DNA of 64,000 nt from the NCBI GenBank assembly GCA_002070945.1, contig MWEG01000018.1, positions 117,945-181,944 on the forward strand. The letters are read 5' to 3'. The position numbers were made by a program, and so were the translations under genes. This DNA is from Lentisphaerae bacterium ADurb.Bin082. GTDB lineage: Bacteria; Verrucomicrobiota; Lentisphaeria; Oligosphaerales; Oligosphaeraceae. The first letter of the stretch is position 1. Each line of letters opens with the position of its first letter. A model generated the notes under the pieces. It saw only the letters and a list, made by a program, of their open reading frames with translations. It was not told the DNA's origin and searched no databases. Shown here in pieces: positions 54,902 to 63,638 of this stretch.

Positions 54902-54930
54902 AAAGCTAATATTTCTTAAAAAACATTAGT
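54902..54930. promoter_or_regulatory. dyad just upstream of the Xre promoter
   Basis: AAAGCTAAT (54902-54910) and ATTAGTTTT (54925-54933) form an 8-of-9-bp inverted repeat around a 14-bp AT spacer, adjacent to the -35 box. It may be the operator of the HTH protein. Confidence 0.35.
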
Positions 54931-55079
54931 TTTAGGCTTATACAAAGGGGATTTTTCGAAATTTTGCCGCAGGTTGAAGGTGGCGCCCGTCCCGATTGCG
55001 ATTTTCGCCTGCCCTGTCCGATTACAGGCCAAAACAAGGAAAATGTTTCAAACACCGGCGCCTGACATTGCGGGCAAAT

Positions 55080-55113
55080 AAAAAAGCCTCAACCCGTTAG
55101 GATTGAGGCTTTT
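55080..55113 (-). terminator. rho-independent terminator of tRNA-Pro
   Basis: On the minus strand GCCTCAA-(N10)-TTGAGGC forms a perfect 7-bp stem (55086-55092 with 55103-55109), followed by a run of T (55080-55085 as A on plus). Immediately downstream of the tRNA gene. Confidence 0.85.
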
Positions 55114-55117
55114 AAGC

Positions 55118-55196
55118 TGGTCGGGACGGAGAGATTCGAACTCTCGACCTTTTGACCCCCAGTCAAACGCGCTAAACCAGGCTGCGCTACGTCCCG
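55118..55196 (-). tRNA. tRNA-Pro (anticodon GGG)
   Basis: The acceptor stem pairs CGGGACG with CGTCCCG; the D-arm contains GCGCAGCCTGGTTTAGCGC; the anticodon stem-loop TTTGACTGGGGGTCAAA gives GGG; the T-arm carries GTTCGAATC. The 3' CCA is encoded (55118-55120). Anticodon GGG reads Pro CCC/CCU. No intron; length is normal for a tRNA with a standard D-loop. Confidence 0.95.
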
Positions 55197-55437
55197 ATGC
55201 AAAGAACGTGGTCTCAGGCAGAGAATAATGTACACCATGACCGCAGTTCTGCAAATGATTGACAGCGTTTTTCCCGAGTTTGCGCCTCGAAACCGGCAGT
55301 CGCTTAGCTTTTGTTAGCTGGAATAATCTTTGGCTGCCGCGTGAGTGCAACCCCGACCCGGTGGGCTATATTATAAAATGTTCGCTATCACGGCTGCGAC
55401 GATTCGTCTGTCCTGCCTCTGCCCTGGAGATTTCCTG

Positions 55438-56211
55438 ATGGACTTGAAGAAAATACTTGATGATTTCAAGGCTGACCGGCTCAGTCGCGACCAGGCTGCT
55501 GAATTGCTGGCGAAGCTGCCCTGCGAATCACTTGATTTTGCTAAGCTGGACCATCATCGCCGTTACCGCAAGGGTCAGCCCGAAAGCGTGTTCTGCCCTG
55601 GAAAAACCCCGGAGCAGCTCGCGGCTATCTTCCTGCGCTTCCAAGAGGCAGGCAGCAATGTCCTTGGCACGCGCGCCTCGCAGGAGCATTACCAGGCCGT
55701 CAAAGCTGTCATTCCGTCTGTTGAGTACCACCCGGTGGGGCGTCTGCTCACCTTGAAGCTCACTCCTATTGAACAGCGCGGCTTGGTGGCCGTCTGCACA
55801 GGCGGCACGGCAGACATCCCGGTGGCGGAGGAAGCGGCTGGCGCTGCTGAATTTTTAGGCAGTCGCGTGCTCCGTTGCTATGACATCGGGGTAGCTGGCA
55901 TTCACCGGCTGTTCGCTAATTTGGATGAGCTGCGTCGCGCTAATGCACTGATTGCGATTGCTGGCATGGAGGGGGCCTTGGGCAGCGTTCTGGCTGGGCT
56001 GGTGGCCAATCCTGTCATCGCGGTTCCCACCTCAGTCGGCTATGGCGCTTCGTTCCAGGGTCTGGCGCCGCTGCTGACTATGCTTAATTCCTGCGCCGAA
56101 GGGATGGCTGTGGTCAACATTGACAATGGCTTCGGCGCTGGTTATATTGCTTCACAAATCAATCTTCTGGCCATTGGCAAGGCCAGTCCTGGCGCTAAAA
56201 ACCGCTGCTGA
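55438..56211 (+). CDS. larB: nickel-pincer cofactor biosynthesis carboxylase/hydrolase LarB
   Basis: 257 residues; ATG 55438. LarB carboxylates and hydrolyses nicotinic acid adenine dinucleotide as first step of the nickel pincer nucleotide of lactate racemase. The N-terminus MDLKKILDDFKADRLSRDQA and DHHRRYRKGQPESVFCPGKT are specific to LarB; the C-terminal PurE-like domain has VCTGGTADIPVAEEA, IAGMEGALGSVLAGL and VPTSVGYGASFQGLAPLL. LarC, LarE and LarA are not in this window. Unlinked larB is common in genomes. Confidence 0.93.
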   Translation: MDLKKILDDFKADRLSRDQAAELLAKLPCESLDFAKLDHHRRYRKGQPESVFCPGKTPEQLAAIFLRFQEAGSNVLGTRASQEHYQAVKAVIPSVEYHPVGRLLTLKLTPIEQRGLVAVCTGGTADIPVAEEAAGAAEFLGSRVLRCYDIGVAGIHRLFANLDELRRANALIAIAGMEGALGSVLAGLVANPVIAVPTSVGYGASFQGLAPLLTMLNSCAEGMAVVNIDNGFGAGYIASQINLLAIGKASPGAKNRC

Positions 56212-56306
56212 GGCCAGCAACCGCCGGGCGCCCTATCACCACGGCTCGGCATCTCGGCGGCTTTCCATTTTTTCTCTTCATTATATCATGGGTTTTGGAG
56301 ACTATT

Positions 56307-58052
56307 ATGATTTTACCTCACGCCTTGACCATCGCCGGCTCTGACTCCGGCGGTGGCGCCGGCATTCAGGCTGACCTGAAGACTTTTTCCGCACTGGGCG
56401 TCTATGGCATGAGCGCCATCACCGCAGTGACAGTCCAGAACACCACATCCGTGCTTGGCGTTCAGGAGATGCCGCCGGACATCGTCGCCGGGCAGATCGA
56501 CGCCGTGTTCAGCGATATTCGGGTTGACGCCGTCAAGATCGGCATGCAGTTTTCCGCAGCCACCATCGTCGCGGTCGCAGCTTGTCTGCGGCGTTGGCGG
56601 CCGTCCTTCGTGGTCCTGGACCCGGTCATGATTTCGAAGAGCGGCTGCGCCCTCATGCAGCCAGAGGCTGGCATCGCCTTGCAGCGGGAGCTGCTGCCCA
56701 TCGCCTCCCTGGTCACTCCGAATATCCCTGAAGCTGAGGCCATCACTGGCCTGCGCATCAAGTCGCACAGTGATATGGAAAAGGCCGCCGCAGTGATTGT
56801 CGCGCTAGGGGCGAAGGCGGTCTTGCTCAAGGGCGGCCATAGCACCGGCAACGCCGACGACCTGTTTTTTGACGGGCGTGACTGCCATTGGCTGCCAGGC
56901 GCCCGCCTTGCCGTGCGCAACACGCATGGCACCGGCTGCACCTTGTCCTCGGCCATTGCCGCCTTCAGCGCACGGGGCATGACCTTGCTGAATGCCTGCC
57001 GACAGGCCAAGGACTATGTCCGCAGCGCCATGACCGCCGGCCTGGAAGTCGGTCATGGCTGCGGACCCCTGCATCATTTCTTCCAATGGTATGGTGGGAC
57101 GACCTCGGCCTCGCTAGCCGACTCCGCGAGCGGGGCAGCCGCACGGTCGCGAAGCGCCATTGCACCGATAGAGATAAAGGACAGAGCCAGTAAGCTCGAA
57201 AAAATCATTTCGGCGCTGGCGGCGATCCGTTCGGAGCAGCCATTGGTGCATCATCTCACGAACCTAGTCACTGTCAATGACTGCGCCAACGCCGTGTTGG
57301 CGATAGGCGGCTCGCCGATCATGGCACCATGCCAGCGCGAGGTGGGCGACATGGCCGGATTGTCGCGTGCGCTGTTGTTGAACATCGGCACGCCAGACGA
57401 GGCGGCCGAGGGTGCCATGATCGCGGCCGGTCAAGCCGCCAACGCCCAGGGCATTCCTGTTGTCCTCGACCCGGTAGGCGTTGCCGCCACGCCATTCCGG
57501 CGAGCGCTGGTTGAGGCGATTCTGAACAACGTCGACGTCGCGATTGTTCGCGGCAACTTGGCCGAGATCAAGGTGTTGGCCGACCTGCCGGCGCGGGCAC
57601 GCGGGGTCAAGTCTGCGGAGGACATTTTCAGCGGTGCCAGCGAGGCCGACGCCAGCGCTGGCGAGAAGCTGCGGCAGGCGTGCTGCCTGGTCGCTGATGT
57701 CTCCCGGCGCTATGGCTGCGTCATCGCGCTCACCGGTGCCCAGGACGTGCTCAGCGATGGCAAAGTCACTTTTACGATGGCCAATGGTCATCCTATGCTG
57801 GCGCGCATCATGGGCACCGGCTGCATGGCCAGTTCGCTGTGCGCCACTTTTGCGGCTGTGCTTCCGAACGGGCCGTTGCTGGCGGCGGCGGGCGGTATTA
57901 CCTGCTTGTCCATCGCCGGGGAGATTGCTGGCGAGAGCCTGCGGGACGGCGAAGGCACCGGCGCATTCCACACTCGTCTCATCGACGCTCTGTCCCTGCT
58001 TTCCCCGGCTGACTTGCAAAAACGTCTGCGTTGCTCCGTACACATTGGGTAA
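56307..58052 (+). CDS. fused HMP/HMP-phosphate kinase and hydroxyethylthiazole kinase (ThiD-ThiM)
   Basis: 581 residues; TTGGAGA lies upstream of ATG 56307. Residues 1-255 are ThiD: AGSDSGGGAGIQADLKTF, DPVMISKSG, LLKGGH and TGCTLSSAIAA. Residues about 295-575 are ThiM: LVHHLTNLVTVNDCANAVLAIG, PVVLDPVGVAATPFR, NLAEIKVL and MGTGCMASSL. It phosphorylates both halves of thiamin (HMP-PP and thiazole-P) for salvage or synthesis. The final coupling enzyme ThiE is not seen here. I looked for a TPP riboswitch in the 95 bp upstream and did not see its conserved CTGAGA core. Confidence 0.92.
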   Translation: MILPHALTIAGSDSGGGAGIQADLKTFSALGVYGMSAITAVTVQNTTSVLGVQEMPPDIVAGQIDAVFSDIRVDAVKIGMQFSAATIVAVAACLRRWRPSFVVLDPVMISKSGCALMQPEAGIALQRELLPIASLVTPNIPEAEAITGLRIKSHSDMEKAAAVIVALGAKAVLLKGGHSTGNADDLFFDGRDCHWLPGARLAVRNTHGTGCTLSSAIAAFSARGMTLLNACRQAKDYVRSAMTAGLEVGHGCGPLHHFFQWYGGTTSASLADSASGAAARSRSAIAPIEIKDRASKLEKIISALAAIRSEQPLVHHLTNLVTVNDCANAVLAIGGSPIMAPCQREVGDMAGLSRALLLNIGTPDEAAEGAMIAAGQAANAQGIPVVLDPVGVAATPFRRALVEAILNNVDVAIVRGNLAEIKVLADLPARARGVKSAEDIFSGASEADASAGEKLRQACCLVADVSRRYGCVIALTGAQDVLSDGKVTFTMANGHPMLARIMGTGCMASSLCATFAAVLPNGPLLAAAGGITCLSIAGEIAGESLRDGEGTGAFHTRLIDALSLLSPADLQKRLRCSVHIG

Positions 58053-58120
58053 CGGCCTCGAGCCAGGCACCTTGCCATATCCGCCTCCAGTCCATGACGC
58101 ATCATCAAGGAACCCTCAAC

Positions 58121-59431
58121 ATGCATGTCATCACGAATTTCGGCGCTGTCGCGGACGGCAAGACGGTCAACACACTCGCCATCCAGGCAGCGGTTGACGC
58201 CTGTTCAGCTGCTGGCGGCGGCATGGTCTTAGTTCCGCCTGGGACGTTCGTCACCGGCACGGTCTGGCTGCGCAGCGGCGTTGAATTGCACTTGGAAAAA
58301 GGAGCTGTCTTGCTTGGAAGTCCTAATCTGGATGATTACAACGCTGACGACGCCTTTCCGCAGAACATGCGTTCAGAACGCGAGCAATGGAACGGTGCCC
58401 ACCTCATTTTGGCGGTTGAAGTGCATGATGTCGCCCTCACTGGCAGCGGCTGCATTGACGGCAATGGGCCGGCCTTCTTCGAGCCGGAAGCACCGCCAAT
58501 AGAGCCGCGCTTCGGCTGGAGCCAAGGCATCCGACATGCCAAGGACAAAGAGCGGCTGCGCCCCGGCCAGATGGTCATGTTCTGCGAATGCACCGGCGTC
58601 CGCGTCAGCGGCCTCACCCTGCGCAATGCCTGTTGCTGGACCTGCCTGTTCTATGGCTGTGAAGATGTTATCGCCACAGGATTGCAGATCAACAACCCGC
58701 CTGATGCGGCCAACACCGACGGCATTGACATCGACTGCTGCCGCCAAGTCGTGGTGAGCGACTGCCTGGTCTGCACCGGCGACGACGCCATCACCCTACG
58801 CGCCAATCCCGTGCGCCTCAAAGATAAGATGCGTGTCTGCGAGGACGTGGTCATCACCAATTGCGTGCTTGACACCTCGATTTGCGCCTTTCGCATCGGC
58901 GTCGGCTCCGGCGTCATCCGGCATGCCGCCATCTCGAATATCGTGATTCGGCGGGCGACGACGGTCTTTCTGTTGCAGTCAGCCTATCGCGAGCCGTCGA
59001 CCGGGGTGGCGATTTCCGATTTGGCCATTGCCAACATCCAGGCTCATCTGGTCGCCTTCCCGTTTCGCATCGTCTCGGGGGCGCCTTCAGCGACGGCGCA
59101 GATTGAGAACATCCGCGTGAACGGCTTTTACGGTTCCTGCTATGGCGGCTGCGACTTTGCGGGCAGCGCCCTCACCCGTCCGCGTCATCTTCGTTTCAGC
59201 CACGTCGATTTGACGGTCGGGCCGTGTCCCCTGGATCCGGCGCCGGCAGCTTATCCCGATACGTTTTTGCGCTTCCGGCAGGTTGACGACGTCCGCTTTG
59301 ACCATTTCCAGGTCACTTGGCGAGACCAGCATCCAGCCTGGCGGCAAGCGATGAGCATTGAGGACGCTACGGTTATCTTAGAGGACACCTGCGACGTTCC
59401 CGAACCGCCCTCCGTCGCTTCCAAGGCATAA
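58121..59431 (+). CDS. GH28 polygalacturonase-like parallel beta-helix protein
   Basis: 436 residues from ATG 58121 (AAGGA upstream); no signal peptide. Opening FGAVADGKTVNTLAIQAAVD is typical of pectin-lyase-like beta-helix enzymes. The catalytic-type motifs NTDGIDIDC and CTGDDAITLR carry the three carboxylates, but the GHG motif of classical polygalacturonases is missing: RIGVGSGVIR stands at that place. It might hydrolyse a different uronate or rhamnose-containing glycoside. Followed by a PIG-L deacetylase gene 20 bp away and by a sulfatase-maturase-like gene. Confidence 0.8.
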   Translation: MHVITNFGAVADGKTVNTLAIQAAVDACSAAGGGMVLVPPGTFVTGTVWLRSGVELHLEKGAVLLGSPNLDDYNADDAFPQNMRSEREQWNGAHLILAVEVHDVALTGSGCIDGNGPAFFEPEAPPIEPRFGWSQGIRHAKDKERLRPGQMVMFCECTGVRVSGLTLRNACCWTCLFYGCEDVIATGLQINNPPDAANTDGIDIDCCRQVVVSDCLVCTGDDAITLRANPVRLKDKMRVCEDVVITNCVLDTSICAFRIGVGSGVIRHAAISNIVIRRATTVFLLQSAYREPSTGVAISDLAIANIQAHLVAFPFRIVSGAPSATAQIENIRVNGFYGSCYGGCDFAGSALTRPRHLRFSHVDLTVGPCPLDPAPAAYPDTFLRFRQVDDVRFDHFQVTWRDQHPAWRQAMSIEDATVILEDTCDVPEPPSVASKA

Positions 59432-59451
59432 TAACAAGCAAGGACATGAAG

Positions 59452-60273
59452 ATGGCACAACCTAAGCGATTTCTGTTTTTCGGTGCGCATCCTGATGATG
59501 CTGACTCATTGTTTGGCGGCACGGCGATCAAGCTGGCTCGGGCCGGGCACGTGGTCAAGCTGGTCTCCGTCTGCAATGGCGACTGCGGCCACCACCTCAT
59601 GCGTCGAGCCGAACTGGCAGCGCGACGTTACCTGGAGACGCAGGCTGCCGCCGCTGTGGCCGGCATCGCGGAATACCAGGTGCTGGACAACCATGACTGC
59701 GAGATTGAATGCAACCTGGAAAACCGCAAGGAGATCATCCGGATCATCCGCCGTTTCCAGCCGGATGTCGTGATTTCGCACCGTGCGGTTGACTATCACG
59801 CCGACCACCGCAACACGGGCCAGCTGGTCATGGATGCGGCGTACCTGGTCGGCGTCCCACGCTTCTGCGAAGACACCCCGATTCCGCCGCGTGCGCCGGT
59901 TTTCGCCTACAGCTATGACCGCTTCACAGACCCGCGCCCCATCCGCGCAGACGCTGCCGTTGAAATCGACTCTGTCATGGACGTCAAGCTGGCCATGCTC
60001 AATTGCCATGTGTCGCAATACTATGAATGGCTGCCTTTTGACAAGGGCTTTAAGGATTTCAATCATCTGACGATGACGGCGGAGCAGAAGCGCGACTGGC
60101 TGCTGACCCATTGGGGCGTGCGCTTCCAGACTGCGGCCGATCTCGGACGCGACACCCTTGTCAAGACGTATGGAGACAAGGGCAAAACCGTCAAGTACGC
60201 CGAAATCTTCGAATTCTCGCCATACGGACGGCCGATGCCAGCAGACGAGTTCCGGGTACTGTTCGAGCCGTAA
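59452..60273 (+). CDS. PIG-L/LmbE-type N-deacetylase family protein
   Basis: 273 residues. ATG 59452 is chosen because AAGGA (59440-59444) has proper spacing to it; ATG 59446 is only 2 bp from the same site. The zinc motif AHPDDADSLFGG and the second motif HRAVDYHADHRNTGQL are complete. Members remove an acetyl from N-acetyl-sugar moieties. Here it follows the GH28-like enzyme, suggesting joint processing of an acetylated saccharide, though a general role is possible. Confidence 0.86.
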   Translation: MAQPKRFLFFGAHPDDADSLFGGTAIKLARAGHVVKLVSVCNGDCGHHLMRRAELAARRYLETQAAAAVAGIAEYQVLDNHDCEIECNLENRKEIIRIIRRFQPDVVISHRAVDYHADHRNTGQLVMDAAYLVGVPRFCEDTPIPPRAPVFAYSYDRFTDPRPIRADAAVEIDSVMDVKLAMLNCHVSQYYEWLPFDKGFKDFNHLTMTAEQKRDWLLTHWGVRFQTAADLGRDTLVKTYGDKGKTVKYAEIFEFSPYGRPMPADEFRVLFEP

Positions 60274-60292
60274 GTCCTGTCTTTGCCTATTT

Positions 60293-61411
60293 ATGCCAGC
60301 GAGTACGACCGACAAGCCCTTTTCCCTGCTGGTCAAGCCGGTGTCGTTTGACTGCAATCTGCGCTGCCGCTATTGCTTCTACCTGGGGAAAGAGGCGCTG
60401 TTCGGCTCGCAGCGCCACGGCATGTCGGACGCGGTGCTGGAAGCGATGATTGTGAACTATTTGCAGAGCCGCCAAGAAGTCTATTCCCTGGCCTGGCAGG
60501 GCGGCGAGCCTACCCTGGCCGGGGTTGACTTCTTCCGGCGAGCAGTCGGCTTCATGGAGAAACACGGCAGGCGCGGCGTCAACTTCGCTAATGCCTTGCA
60601 GACTAATGGAACGCTCTTGGACGATGCCTGGGGCGAATTCCTGGCCGAATATCGTTTTCTGGTGGGAGTCAGCGTTGACGGCTCTGAAGCCAGCCACGAC
60701 CTTAATCGGCGCACGGCTGACGGCCGCGGCACCCATGCGGCGGTGCTGCGCGGCCTGGATGTCCTGCGGCGCCATAGGGTCGAATTCAACATCCTCACCC
60801 TCGTCAACAGCACGACCGTTCGCGAGCCGCTGGCGGTCTACCGCTATCTGCGTGACGAACTCGGCGTCGTCTTCCACCAATACATTGAATGCGTTGAATA
60901 TGATGATGCTGGCAAGCTCATGCTTCATGCTGTCACCGCCGAGCAATGGGGCGATTTCCTCTGCCAGATTTTTGACGAATGGCATGCACGGGACCAGGAG
61001 CGGGTGTCAGTGCGGTTGTTTGACACGATTTTGCACAAGCTGCTGACCGGCCAGGCCAACACCTGCGCCGCTTCCCGTGAATGCGGCCAATACCTCGTCG
61101 TCGAGCATGACGGCGGTGTCTACCCATGCGATTTTTTTGTTCAGCCAGACCTCAAGCTCGGCAACGTACTGCGGCAGCCTTTGGCGCGAGTCCTGTCCTC
61201 GCCGCGAATGCGAGCCTTTGCTCAACGCAAGGCCAAGACGCTGCGCCAATGCCGTTCCTGTGAATTCAATCCTTACTGCGCCGGCGATTGTCCTAAGAAC
61301 CGTTTTCAGAACGCCAGCCTCCTGTGCGAGGGCTGGAAGAAATTTTATAGCCATGCCCTGAGTCGCTTGAAGAAAATTGCCGCAGATGTGCAACGCCGCC
61401 ACGCTGGGTAA
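60293..61411 (+). CDS. radical SAM anaerobic sulfatase-maturating-type enzyme
   Basis: 372 residues from ATG 60293. Radical SAM motif CNLRCRYC (Cys21, Cys25, Cys28), then AWQGGEPTLAG and the SPASM region with CAASRECGQYLVVEHDGGVYPCDFF and CRSCEFNPYCAGDCPKNRF at the end. The known enzymes oxidise a Cys or Ser in sulfatases to formylglycine. No sulfatase gene lies in the window, but Lentisphaerota often encode many elsewhere; neighbouring GH28 fits degradation of sulfated glycans. Its own start follows the deacetylase stop by 19 bp, so it is probably co-transcribed. Confidence 0.85.
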   Translation: MPASTTDKPFSLLVKPVSFDCNLRCRYCFYLGKEALFGSQRHGMSDAVLEAMIVNYLQSRQEVYSLAWQGGEPTLAGVDFFRRAVGFMEKHGRRGVNFANALQTNGTLLDDAWGEFLAEYRFLVGVSVDGSEASHDLNRRTADGRGTHAAVLRGLDVLRRHRVEFNILTLVNSTTVREPLAVYRYLRDELGVVFHQYIECVEYDDAGKLMLHAVTAEQWGDFLCQIFDEWHARDQERVSVRLFDTILHKLLTGQANTCAASRECGQYLVVEHDGGVYPCDFFVQPDLKLGNVLRQPLARVLSSPRMRAFAQRKAKTLRQCRSCEFNPYCAGDCPKNRFQNASLLCEGWKKFYSHALSRLKKIAADVQRRHAG

Positions 61412-61422
61412 GGCGAGGGACG

Positions 61423-61617
61423 AATGCTGAATGCTGAATGCTGAATGCTGAATGTTGAGGGGCGAGGGGCGAGAATGCACCAGAACTACATTATATATGG
61501 CAGCCCCTGTCCATTAATGTCCACGTCCATTGACCACTACCGTCCACTAAAGTCCACAGTCCACCGTCTACTAATGTCCATTAATGTCCACTAAAGTCCA
61601 TTGTCCACTGTCCACTA
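61423..61617. repeat. composite heptad repeat element, copy D
   Basis: TGAATGC heptads (61423-61455), GGGGCGA heptads (61457-61472), a 35-bp spacer (to 61507) that keeps only the GGCAGCC part of the core, then a GTCCAC-rich tract (61508-61617). Orientation is as copy B. It starts 12 bp after the previous stop and its last repeats are 25 bp before the aguB start. Confidence 0.85.
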
Positions 61618-61642
61618 TACCATACCGCAAGGAGAAATTCAC

Positions 61643-62533
61643 ATGACCAACCAACCCTTTTCGCCTGGCGGTCGGCGGGCTGTTCGCATCGCCTTGTTGC
61701 AGAATGCCGGGTTTGCCAGCCCGGCTGCGGCCATTGCCGACACTGACCGGCTGGTGACTGAAGCCGCTGGCAATGGCGCTAAGATTATCTGCACCCAGGA
61801 ACTCTTCCTGCATCCGTATTTTTGCCGAATCCAAGATCCGGAGTTTTTCGCGTTGGCGGAAATGATTCCTGGCCCGACTACGCGCCATTACGGCGAATTG
61901 GCGCATCGGCTGGGGGTCGTCATTATCCTCTCCTTGTTTGAACATCGCGCTCCGGGACTGGCTCATAACACCGCCGTGGTCATTGACGCTGACGGCCGCA
62001 TCGTCGGCAAATACCGCAAGATGCACATCCCGCAGGACCCTGGCTTTGAGGAGAAATTCTATTTCACGCCAGGCGACCTCGGGTTTCAGGCGTGCGACAC
62101 GGCCTTTGGCCGGATTGGCGTCATCATCTGCTGGGACCAGTGGTTTCCGGAATCAGCCCGCCTGACTGCTCTGCAAGGTGCTGGCGTGATTTTCTGCCCG
62201 ACCGCGATTGGCGGCCTGGCCTCTGAGGGGCCGGAACTGGCGGCGCTCCAGCGTGAAGCGTGGCTCAATGTCCAGCGCGGCCATGCTGTGGCTAACGGCT
62301 GCTTCTATGCGGCGGTCAACCGCGTTGGCAAGGAAGGCGAGACGCATTTCTGGGGATCGTCCTTTGTCTGTGATTTCTACGGTCGCAGTTTGGCTGAGGC
62401 TGACGACAAGCCCGCCATCCTTTATGCCGACTGCGACTGGCGGCAACTTGAGGAGCATCGGCGGATGTGGCCGTTCTTCCGCGACCGTCGGCTGGATGCT
62501 TACGGCAAAATCACCAGGCGTTTTGACGATTGA
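61643..62533 (+). CDS. aguB: N-carbamoylputrescine amidase
   Basis: Carbon-nitrogen hydrolase (nitrilase superfamily), 296 residues; AAGGAG 8 bp before ATG 61643. The Glu-Lys-Cys triad: Glu in CTQELFLHPYF, Lys in KYRKMHIPQDPGF, Cys in IICWDQWFPESARL. HIPQDPGFEEKFYFTPGD is specific for the AguB branch. Hydrolyses N-carbamoylputrescine to putrescine, CO2 and ammonia; works with the agmatine deiminase that follows after 14 bp. Confidence 0.93.
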   Translation: MTNQPFSPGGRRAVRIALLQNAGFASPAAAIADTDRLVTEAAGNGAKIICTQELFLHPYFCRIQDPEFFALAEMIPGPTTRHYGELAHRLGVVIILSLFEHRAPGLAHNTAVVIDADGRIVGKYRKMHIPQDPGFEEKFYFTPGDLGFQACDTAFGRIGVIICWDQWFPESARLTALQGAGVIFCPTAIGGLASEGPELAALQREAWLNVQRGHAVANGCFYAAVNRVGKEGETHFWGSSFVCDFYGRSLAEADDKPAILYADCDWRQLEEHRRMWPFFRDRRLDAYGKITRRFDD

Positions 62534-62547
62534 GGAGCTTGTCTAAT

Positions 62548-63600
62548 ATGTCATCACTCACCCCGCAGGAACAGGGGTTCGTGTTCCCGGCTGAATGGGA
62601 GCGCCAGGAATCTGTGCTTTTGTCCTGCCCGCTTAATCCACATACCTGGCCAGACAACCGCGCAGCCATGGAAAAGGCATACGCGGCCTTTGCGGCGGCT
62701 ATCTCCAGGTACGAAAATGTGCGCCTGCTCTGTATCGCCTCAGCCCAGGCGCGCTGGCTGGATCGGCTGGCTGACGCTGGCGCGGTCATGGAGCGCGTCA
62801 TCATGCACGACGTTGCAACGGACGACGCCTGGTGCCGTGATCATGGACCGATTGTTTTGAAGCATGGGCAGACGTCGCAACGAGCCGCCGTCTCTTTCCA
62901 CTACAATGCCTGGGGCGGCAAATTTCCGCCTTGGGAGCAGGATGACCTGGTTGCTGGGCGCATGGCTATCGTGTTAGGGCTGCCGTGCTTCCAGGCGCCG
63001 TTAATCGGCGAGGGCGGCGCTTTTGAAACTAATGGCGCGGGCATGCTTCTGACCACCGAATCAGTCATGCTCAATCCCAACCGCAATCCTGGCCGAGACA
63101 AGGCAGAGGTGGAACAGATTCTGTGTCAATACCTGGGCGTTGAGCAGATCGGCTGGCTGCCAAGCGGACTATGCGGCGATGATACGGACGGACATATCGA
63201 CACCCTGACCAGGTTCTTTCGAAAAGACGCTGTGTTGACGTTGGTTGACGAAGACCCGCTGTCGCCCAATTACGCTGTCTTGCAGCGCAATCTCGCCCTG
63301 CTCCAGAAGATGCGCGGCGTGGACGGACGCCGCCTGGATGTGGTTCCCCTGCCCTGCCCGCAACCGATCCGCCCAGTGGGCTGGCGAGAGGAAATCCTGC
63401 CAGCCAGCTACGCGAATTTCCTGATCATCAATGGCGCGGTGCTGGTGCCGACTTATCGTCAGGACAGCAACGATAACCAGGTTCTCGCTATCCTTGGCCA
63501 GGCTTTCCCGGAGCGCGATATCGTTCCCATCGACTGCTTCGACATTGTCCTCGAAGGCGGCGCCCTGCATTGCTTGAGCCAGCAGGTGCCAGAAGAATAG
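62548..63600 (+). CDS. aguA: agmatine deiminase
   Basis: 350 residues; TGAGGAG upstream of ATG 62548. Peptidyl-arginine-deiminase fold with DDAWCRDHGPIVL, HYNAWGGKFPPW, EGGAFETNGAGMLLTTESV, CGDDTDGHIDTLTRFF and the catalytic Cys in GGALHCLSQQVP close to the end. Converts agmatine to N-carbamoylputrescine, which AguB then hydrolyses; together they make putrescine from arginine. The stop codon is continuous with GGGGCGA repeats. Confidence 0.94.
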   Translation: MSSLTPQEQGFVFPAEWERQESVLLSCPLNPHTWPDNRAAMEKAYAAFAAAISRYENVRLLCIASAQARWLDRLADAGAVMERVIMHDVATDDAWCRDHGPIVLKHGQTSQRAAVSFHYNAWGGKFPPWEQDDLVAGRMAIVLGLPCFQAPLIGEGGAFETNGAGMLLTTESVMLNPNRNPGRDKAEVEQILCQYLGVEQIGWLPSGLCGDDTDGHIDTLTRFFRKDAVLTLVDEDPLSPNYAVLQRNLALLQKMRGVDGRRLDVVPLPCPQPIRPVGWREEILPASYANFLIINGAVLVPTYRQDSNDNQVLAILGQAFPERDIVPIDCFDIVLEGGALHCLSQQVPEE

Positions 63601-63614
63601 GGGCGAGGGGCGAG
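63600..63614. repeat. two GGGGCGA heptads at the aguA stop codon
   Basis: The last G of the TAG stop is the first base of GGGGCGAGGGGCGAG, the same junction as at 41048. Short intergenic repeat only. Confidence 0.75.
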
Positions 63615-63638
63615 AGCCTATTCTTTCAGGCCGTCGAC

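Noticed and set aside
56212..56306. TPP riboswitch before the thiD-thiM fusion
   Set aside because: The conserved core CTGAGA and ACCTGATC-type segments are not present in the short intergenic region.
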